A stretch of 9,961 bases of DNA from Pseudomonadota bacterium. GTDB lineage: Bacteria > Myxococcota_A > Polyangia > Polyangiales > Polyangiaceae. The notes beneath the pieces were generated by a model, which was not told where the DNA came from, made no database searches, and saw nothing but the letters and a program-made list of their open reading frames with translations. Of this stretch, positions 5,066 to 9,961 are shown piece by piece (the first letter of the stretch is position 1; each line of letters begins with the position of its first letter). Made by a program: the position numbers and the translations under genes. The stretch is from the NCBI GenBank assembly GCA_003242355.1, contig QGUH01000062.1:1-9961 (forward strand), in the 5' to 3' direction.

Positions 5066-8000
5066 TCAAAAGTCGTAGGAAGCGGACAGGGCGACGGTGA
5101 CGCCCTCGGTGTAGCGAGTCACCGCTTCGGCATCGCCGTACGAGCACGACAGGTGCCACGTGTCGTCGAACAGTCCCGAGTTGCCGCAACCCTGAGTCAT
5201 CAAGACCTCGGAGTTCAAGAGGTTCTTGCCCTCGAGCTTGAGGCGGAGGCCGTCGAGCAGCTCGCGGTGCACGGTGACGTCGAGCATGCCGCGGGGATGC
5301 TCGTACACGTCGTCGAGGCCGCCGCTGCCCACCTGCGAAAGGCGCGGGCCGACGATGTTGTAGAGCAGGCGCGCTCCCGTGCGGCCGTCTCGGCTCGAGG
5401 CGTCGAGCGCGAGATTCAGCACCCACGGCGCCTGATGGACGAGCGGTCGCGACGCGTTCGTGAGCGCCACGGCTCCTTCTTTTCGAATGCGGATGCGCGA
5501 CCGCGCCAGCGTGAGGTTTGCGACGACGCTCACGTTTTCGAGCGCCGGGGCGAGCCCACCGAGCCCGCGCCGCGCCTCGAGCTCGATGCCGAGAAGCGAT
5601 GCGCCCTCGGCGTTCCGATAGGTGAGCGAGCCCTCGTCGCCGCCCCCGAGGATCACGGGCTCGATGGGGGCCTGGAAATCCTTGAAGAACACGCTCATGG
5701 CGAGCACTTCGGTCGGCGTCGGGAAATGCTCGATACGCGCGTCGACGTTGGTGATGCGGGTGACCTCGAGATCGGGATTGCCCGCGGTCACGCGTCCGCC
5801 GAAGTAATCCTGGAAGGCGAACGGCGCGAGCTCCCGGAGCTGCGGGCGCGCGAGCGTTCGCGTCATGGACGCGCGGACCTTGGTTGCCTCCCCGAGGCCG
5901 TAGGTGGCGTGGAGGGCCGGCAAGAGATCCGTCCGCTGGATGCGGGCCCCTTCGATGGCTTTCGAGCGATCGAACTGGTCGAAGGGATCGATGGTTTGGA
6001 ACGTGTGCTCGACGCGTTCGCCGACGAGCAGCTGCACGTGCGGGCCGATGCCGAGCTCGGCCATCACGTAGCCGGCGAAGACGTTCAAGGCGGCGTCGTA
6101 CGCATCGGTCTCCTGAGTGTTCTCGCGGAGCTCGAGCACCGGACCGATGTTCGCGTCCGAGAACAGCGCGTCGTTGCACGCGTCGAACCGACCGGGAGGG
6201 CAGCTCTCCGGTTCCACGCCGCGCGGCGTGCGCTCGAAGCGCAGGGTGCGCGACCAGAAGCTCCGATTCCGGAGGCTCACGAGCCCGCCGAGCTTGAGCT
6301 TTCGGCGCACGCTGCCGAGCGGCTGCGTCCAGTCGAGCCCTGCCCCGACCTGCTTTTCCACCTGCTCGGCGAAGAAGTGCCGCCCGCTTTCGGTGGCCTG
6401 CGTGAACACGTAATTCGCGCCTGGTGTGCCGCTGCCCCACACGGTGTCGCGGCGATCCGGCTCGTCGCGCGTGGCGCTCGAGAGCGACAGGTGCCAACCG
6501 AGCTCGGCGCCCCCGAGGGCCTCGAAGCGATGATCGCCGCGGAGGACGGCGAGGTTCAACGAGCGCGTGACGAACGCGAGCCGCGTGGCGTGCACGTCCA
6601 TGCTCCGGCCGGCGTGGAAGCCGGTGATGTACTCGGTGCGATCGTCCGCGAGGGTGCTCCGCAGCCCGAGCAGTGAAATCGAGTGCGCGGGCGAGAACTC
6701 GTAGGTGAGATTGCCGAAGGCGTTGAGGGTCACGCTCTTTCGGCCCGTCGTGGCGCGGTAGTCGCGCACGGCCTTCAACCCGCGTGGATCCACGTCGCGC
6801 CCGACGCCCTCGAACAGGCGCAGCACCTCGTTGCGGCGCACCGAATATCCACGCCCGTAGCCGAGGCTGCCGACGATTCCGAGCTTTCGGTTCCCTCCGA
6901 GATCGAACCCGTTTCCAGCCACGATCGAGACGCCGTGATCGGGCGGCGCCGTCGCCCGCCGCGCGCTCATCGGCGAGTTCAAGAGCAGTCCCGCCTGCCG
7001 ACGCTCCTCGGCCGTGATGGGCTCCCCGTTCGGCTTCGTGCGCGGACCGAAGGAATGGACCGGAAAGCCCTCGGGGAGGGCGCGCGTTCCGTCGTCGATG
7101 CCGAGCCAGTCGAGCGAGCCGGTCTCCGAAGACGCGAGGCGCTCGCGAAACGTGGTGTCGGTGTTGTACGCGCCGCGCACGGACACGGAGAACAGCGGTG
7201 CGCTCGGGATCCCCCGCGGCTCGAGGCGCACCGAGCCTCCGGCGAAATCGCCGGGAACGTCCGGCGAGAAGGTCTTGGCGATGGTGAGCGCGTCGAGCAC
7301 GCCGGTCGCGAACAGGTCGAGCGGCACGGCGGCGCGGTCCGGCTCGGGGCTGGGCAAGGGCACCGAACCGATGAGCGCGTTGGTGTAGCGCTCGCCGAGG
7401 CCGCGCACGTACACGAAGCGACCGCCCACGACGGTGGCACCGACCACGCGCGTTGCAGCCTGGGCCGCGTTGCGGTCGGTGCTCTTCGCGATTTCGGCGC
7501 GGCCCACCCCGTCCGCGACGACGGTCGCGCGCTTGCGCGAGAGCAAGACGCCTTCGAGCGAGGTCTTGTCGGCTTCCGCCACGATCTCGACGACGTCGAC
7601 GGCGTCTTCGTCGGGAACGAGCGCTGCATCGAAACGCTGACGCGCTCCCGCGGTGACGACCACGCCGTCCAAGCGTTGGGGTTTGTAGAGCTCGTAAGAG
7701 ATGCGCAGCGTGTACGTTCCGGGAGGGAGCTCGAGTCGAAACTGCCCTTCGAGGTCCGTGACCGCCTCGAACGGCGTGCCGACCACCGTGACCGTGGCTT
7801 CGATCGCGGCTTCGCCCTGCTCGTCCCGAACTACACCCCACACGACGCCCTTTCCTGGCGGCGGGGGCGCTTCGACGTCGATCTGCTCTTCGGCGAGATC
7901 GAGATCGGATTCGTCATCGGTCGTTTCCGCGTCGTCGGAAGGAGCGCCCGCTGGCGTCGTTCCTTCCGAATCGTCGGAGTGAGCAGCCTCGGACGCCGTT

Positions 8001-8227
8001 GCATCCGAGGCGTCCGGGGAGGCTGCCGGCGCTGCGGGCTCGTTCGGAGCAACGGGGTCGTTTGGTTCCGACGACTCGGCTCGCTCTTCGCGCGTTTCCT
8101 CCGGATCGAGCGGCGCCTCGGGGAGCGGCCCTCCCGGGACGGGCTCGGCCGCCGCCGGGCGGCTCGAGACGACGACGGGATACACGCTCGCGAGGGCGAG
8201 CGCGGCGAAGAGACGGAAGCGACGCAT
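5066..8227 (-). CDS. TonB-dependent outer-membrane receptor with carboxypeptidase-regulatory-like N-terminal domain
   Basis: 1053 residues from ATG 8227, chosen because a signal peptide starts there (MRRFRLFAALALASVYPVVV, cleavage near AAA-EP at 27-29); the frame extends to 8353 but that part is not signal-like. The ribosome site is weak. Residues 30-124 are a Pro/Ala/Asp/Glu-rich linker. A CarboxypepD_reg-like beta-sandwich follows (about 126-205; GVVRDEQGEA, LPPGTYTLRISY). A TonB-box-like stretch, VDVVEIVAEA, lies at 210-219. The plug (about 222-370) has FVYVRGLGERYTNALI (271-286) and FSPDVPGDFAGGSVRLEPR (320-338). The beta-barrel runs to a C-terminal YDF, the aromatic end required for outer-membrane assembly; TRTLARPQLRELAPF (789-803) is a block typical of this subfamily. 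Cysteines at 676/684 and 1014/1028 may form loop disulfides. Receptors of this type import ligands into the periplasm using TonB-ExbB-ExbD. The ligand is unknown; it pairs with the beta-helix lipoprotein downstream. Confidence 0.95.
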   Translation of the reverse strand: MRRFRLFAALALASVYPVVVSSRPAAAEPVPGGPLPEAPLDPEETREERAESSEPNDPVAPNEPAAPAASPDASDATASEAAHSDDSEGTTPAGAPSDDAETTDDESDLDLAEEQIDVEAPPPPGKGVVWGVVRDEQGEAAIEATVTVVGTPFEAVTDLEGQFRLELPPGTYTLRISYELYKPQRLDGVVVTAGARQRFDAALVPDEDAVDVVEIVAEADKTSLEGVLLSRKRATVVADGVGRAEIAKSTDRNAAQAATRVVGATVVGGRFVYVRGLGERYTNALIGSVPLPSPEPDRAAVPLDLFATGVLDALTIAKTFSPDVPGDFAGGSVRLEPRGIPSAPLFSVSVRGAYNTDTTFRERLASSETGSLDWLGIDDGTRALPEGFPVHSFGPRTKPNGEPITAEERRQAGLLLNSPMSARRATAPPDHGVSIVAGNGFDLGGNRKLGIVGSLGYGRGYSVRRNEVLRLFEGVGRDVDPRGLKAVRDYRATTGRKSVTLNAFGNLTYEFSPAHSISLLGLRSTLADDRTEYITGFHAGRSMDVHATRLAFVTRSLNLAVLRGDHRFEALGGAELGWHLSLSSATRDEPDRRDTVWGSGTPGANYVFTQATESGRHFFAEQVEKQVGAGLDWTQPLGSVRRKLKLGGLVSLRNRSFWSRTLRFERTPRGVEPESCPPGRFDACNDALFSDANIGPVLELRENTQETDAYDAALNVFAGYVMAELGIGPHVQLLVGERVEHTFQTIDPFDQFDRSKAIEGARIQRTDLLPALHATYGLGEATKVRASMTRTLARPQLRELAPFAFQDYFGGRVTAGNPDLEVTRITNVDARIEHFPTPTEVLAMSVFFKDFQAPIEPVILGGGDEGSLTYRNAEGASLLGIELEARRGLGGLAPALENVSVVANLTLARSRIRIRKEGAVALTNASRPLVHQAPWVLNLALDASSRDGRTGARLLYNIVGPRLSQVGSGGLDDVYEHPRGMLDVTVHRELLDGLRLKLEGKNLLNSEVLMTQGCGNSGLFDDTWHLSCSYGDAEAVTRYTEGVTVALSASYDF

Positions 8228-8406
8228 CGGGACTCGAGACGGGCCCACGCTCCCGACGGACTCGTTCGCGGGGGGGGAGGCCGGCCGCGAGAGTGACGAG
8301 CGCTCGTGACGAACGCGTGACCCTTGCGCAAGGCGGGCGTGACGTCGCGTCACGAAGAGCTCACGATCGGCAACCGCTGCAGGTGCCGCCGTGACGCGAG
8401 CGGATC

Positions 8407-8418
8407 TCGCGTGACACG
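8407..8418. promoter_or_regulatory. Second copy of TCGCGTGACACG
   Basis: This copy is identical to 4812-4823 upstream of the lipoprotein gene. It lies 75 bases before the DCC/LMF start and 180 bases before the receptor start, at the right edge of the GTGAC cluster. A shared regulator is inferred. Confidence 0.35.
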
Positions 8419-8435
8419 ATGCCGACGACGGCGCG

Positions 8436-8456
8436 TCGAAACGGTGTCCGTTTCGA
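8436..8456. promoter_or_regulatory. Perfect 21-base inverted repeat, probable operator
   Basis: Half-sites TCGAAACGG (8436-8444) and CCGTTTCGA (8448-8456) are exact reverse complements around TGT. It lies 37-57 bases upstream of the DCC/LMF start, the usual place for an operator over a promoter. Length and symmetry suit a TetR-like or similar dimeric repressor. It could instead form an RNA hairpin if transcription starts further upstream. Confidence 0.6.
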
Positions 8457-8492
8457 GAAAGAACGGCGCGCGGCTTGCACTCGTAGACTACG

Positions 8493-9908
8493 GTGCCGCC
8501 GAGCTTCCGTCTGCCGGGCAGCGTCCTCCGACCGCCGCGACCCGTGCTCGTCTACGACGGTCGCTGTGGCTTCTGCGCGCGCTCCGTTCGGCGGTGGCAA
8601 GCACGGACCGGGCAGGACGTCGCGTACGTCCCGTTCCAAACGCCGCTCCCGATCGAGCTCTTGGGCATCTCGCGAACGCGGGCGCACGCCGCGGTTCAGC
8701 TCGTCGAGCCCGATGGGCGCGTCACGTCGGGGGCACGCGCCGTCTCCCGCGTGCTCCGCCGTGCCCCGGGGCGCAGGCTCGCGGGAGCGCTGCTCGCCGT
8801 GCCGCCCGTGAGCCTCGTCGCGGAGCTCGTCTACGGCATCGTCGCGCGGCACCGCCCCGTGTTCGGGCGAATCGATCGCTGGTTGTTCGGGCGCTCCGTC
8901 GCGCCGTCGAGCAGCGCGCTCGCGGCGTGGCTCTTCTTGAGCGGGCTCGGGCTCGTTCACCTCTTCGCGTTCCGATCGTTGCGCGTTCAGGTGCTCGGCC
9001 TCTACGGGAGCAACGGCGTGCTCCCGATTCGCGACTACCTCGAGTACCTCCGGCTGATCGACGGGCGCACGCCCGAGGAACGCCGCGAGTGGTACCGGCG
9101 CGTGCCGACCGTGTTTTGGATCGACGCCTCCGATCGAACGCTCGTGGCCGCATGCCGAACGGGGGAGGCTCTGGCCCTCGTGCTGATGCTCGGCGTGGCG
9201 CCGCGGCTCGCGCTCGTCGGGCTCTTCGGGCTCTACCTCTCGTTCGTTACGGCCGGTCGCGACTTCATGGCGTTTCAGTGGGATTCACTGCTGCTCGAGA
9301 CGACGCTCGCGGCGCTGCTCGTCGCGCCGAGCGCTCTCGTGCCGAGTGCGCCGCGCGAGCACCCGCCCACCGCTGCCGTTCTCCTTCTGCGCTGGATTGC
9401 CTTTCGCCTCCACTATCAATCGGGCATCGCCAAGCTCCGCTCGGGCGACCCGACGTGGCGCGATCGGACGGCCTGCGGTTATCACTTCGAGACGCAGCCC
9501 TTGCCGACGCGCACGGGTTGGTACGTCCATCAGCTTCCGCGCGCGGTCACGCGATGGTCGACGCGCGCCGTGCTGGTGCTCGAATGCGCGGTGCCGTTCC
9601 TCGCGTTCGCGCCGCGGCGCTTGCGGCGGCTCGGCTTCCTGCTCCTTTCGGGGCTCCAGGGTGCGATCGCACTCACCGGCAATTACGGGTTCTTCAATCT
9701 GCTCTCGTTCGTGCTCACGCTGTCGCTCCTCGACGACGAGCCTCTCCGTCGCCTGCTTCCGTTCTCACCGCCGCCGCTGCGCGCGCGCCCCGGGCCGATT
9801 CGAAGGTTCGTGACGGGCCTGGCATCCGCGGCGCTCTTCGGCGGCCTCTTTTACAAATCTCCACCCCCACGAAACGGTCTTAGACACCCATTGCGGCCTT
9901 CTCTTTAA
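8493..9908 (+). CDS. DCC-domain (DUF393) / lipase-maturation-factor-like membrane protein, C-terminally truncated
   Basis: 471 residues from GTG 8493, the furthest possible start because an in-frame TAG lies at 8484-8486. No ribosome site is seen; GTG 8544 is an alternative. The N-terminal DCC domain (about 17-130) carries YDGRCGFC (21-28) with the thioredoxin-like cysteines C25 and C28. From about 140 several membrane helices follow with lipase maturation factor (LMF1/2) motifs: FMAFQWDSLLLET (258-270), SGDPTWRDRTACGYHFETQP (317-336), WYVHQLP (343-349) and LTGNYGFFNLLSF (394-406). LMF proteins assist folding and disulfide formation of lipases and related secreted enzymes; the DCC domain fits redox chemistry. 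Family members normally continue for about 150 residues with a soluble C-terminal domain (known from LMF1). Here the chain stops just after a helix (VTGLASAALFGGLF, 440-453), and the last ~18 residues come from DNA of different composition. This is therefore a broken gene or an assembly join. Confidence 0.85.
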   Translation: MPPSFRLPGSVLRPPRPVLVYDGRCGFCARSVRRWQARTGQDVAYVPFQTPLPIELLGISRTRAHAAVQLVEPDGRVTSGARAVSRVLRRAPGRRLAGALLAVPPVSLVAELVYGIVARHRPVFGRIDRWLFGRSVAPSSSALAAWLFLSGLGLVHLFAFRSLRVQVLGLYGSNGVLPIRDYLEYLRLIDGRTPEERREWYRRVPTVFWIDASDRTLVAACRTGEALALVLMLGVAPRLALVGLFGLYLSFVTAGRDFMAFQWDSLLLETTLAALLVAPSALVPSAPREHPPTAAVLLLRWIAFRLHYQSGIAKLRSGDPTWRDRTACGYHFETQPLPTRTGWYVHQLPRAVTRWSTRAVLVLECAVPFLAFAPRRLRRLGFLLLSGLQGAIALTGNYGFFNLLSFVLTLSLLDDEPLRRLLPFSPPPLRARPGPIRRFVTGLASAALFGGLFYKSPPPRNGLRHPLRPSL

Positions 9909-9961
9909 ACAAAAAAAAAAGACGCCACCCAATGTGCCACCAATCACTGAGCCATACGACG
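9851..9961. other. Low-GC terminal segment of unknown origin
   Basis: The last 111 bases have 53 G/C by hand count (48%), against roughly 70% next to it. They include a run of ten A (9911-9920) just after the TAA at 9906-9908. No terminal inverted repeat, transposase fragment, tRNA or coding frame is recognisable. It could be the edge of an inserted element, a genome rearrangement, or a chimeric contig end. Confidence 0.6.

Larger units (their letters stand above)
8228..8492. promoter_or_regulatory. Divergent control region between the receptor and DCC/LMF genes
   Basis: These 265 bases must carry both promoters. GTGAC occurs six times on + (8293, 8306, 8317, 8339, 8391, 8411), plus GTCAC at 8349. 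Perfect palindromes are ACGAGCGCTCGT (8296-8307) and CCTTGCGCAAGG (8322-8333), and the CGTGACG/CGTCACG pair lies at 8338-8354 around TCG. A 21-base inverted repeat follows at 8436-8456. A G8 run lies at 8270-8277, in the expected 5' leader of the receptor. No convincing -35/-10 pair is visible for either gene. Such density suggests operators for one or more dimeric regulators, none encoded in the window. Confidence 0.55.

Noticed and set aside
3894..7841. A 1315-residue open frame on the minus strand, overlapping both the receptor and the lipoprotein
   Set aside because: It is a frame shadow in GC-rich DNA: extremely Arg-rich, no domain, and it overlaps two genes with clear signal peptides and family motifs.
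5039..8296. Two long + strand open frames (5039-6676 and 6683-8296) opposite the receptor
   Set aside because: They are antisense shadows with low-complexity Arg/Glu/Ala composition and no ribosome site or recognisable domain. The receptor on the other strand has complete plug and barrel motifs.
8228..8353. A 42-residue N-terminal extension of the receptor
   Set aside because: It would place a signal peptide internally and translate the palindrome-rich control region; ATG 8227 starts the signal peptide directly.
8475..8489. TTGCAC (8475-8480) and TAGACT (8484-8489) as a sigma-70 promoter for the DCC/LMF gene
   Set aside because: The spacing between the hexamers is only three bases, so they cannot form one promoter. 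TAGACT alone would put the transcript start at the GTG codon, which is too weak a case to call.
8324..9883. A 519-residue + strand frame overlapping the DCC/LMF gene
   Set aside because: It is Arg/Ala-rich with no motif, while the frame from 8493 carries the YDGRCGFC and LMF motifs.

Overview
The window is high-GC bacterial DNA with codon use to match, apart from its last ~110 bases. Long Gly/Ala/Ser-rich and Asp/Glu-rich linkers after lipoprotein or signal-peptide N-termini, together with an ExbB-ExbD-ExbD gene order, point to a Myxococcota (Polyangia-like) genome. This assignment is inferred from composition and protein style only. Both edges are abrupt: base 1 lies inside a gene and the right end changes composition, so this may be a whole metagenomic contig.

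Layout. Bases 1-126 hold the 3' end of a probable ExbB/TolQ-type gene, followed by two ExbD/TolR-type genes (83-535 and 590-1027) on the + strand; together these would form an inner-membrane proton-driven energising motor. A 309-base gap holding two hairpins separates them from a convergent gene (2497-1337, - strand) for a conserved protein of unknown function with an alpha/alpha-barrel look. A small single-span membrane protein follows (2785-3018, +). It converges, across a strong hairpin (3131-3158), on a Gly-rich-linker surface lipoprotein with a predicted beta-helix (4750-3197, -). Upstream of that on the same strand is a 1053-residue TonB-dependent outer-membrane receptor with an N-terminal carboxypeptidase-regulatory-like domain (8227-5066, -). 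Divergent from the receptor is a DCC-domain (DUF393) plus lipase-maturation-factor-like membrane protein (8493-9908, +), which lacks the usual C-terminal domain and ends where base composition changes.

How it fits together. The receptor and the beta-helix lipoprotein look like an outer-membrane uptake pair, and the nearby ExbB/ExbD genes could supply the energy through a TonB protein that is not in the window. The substrate cannot be read from the sequence. The 265-base divergent region between the receptor and the DCC/LMF gene is rich in palindromes and GTGAC repeats and contains a perfect 21-base inverted repeat. One 12-base word from it recurs upstream of the lipoprotein gene, which suggests shared control. 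No regulator gene, RNA gene, CRISPR array or recognisable mobile element was seen.
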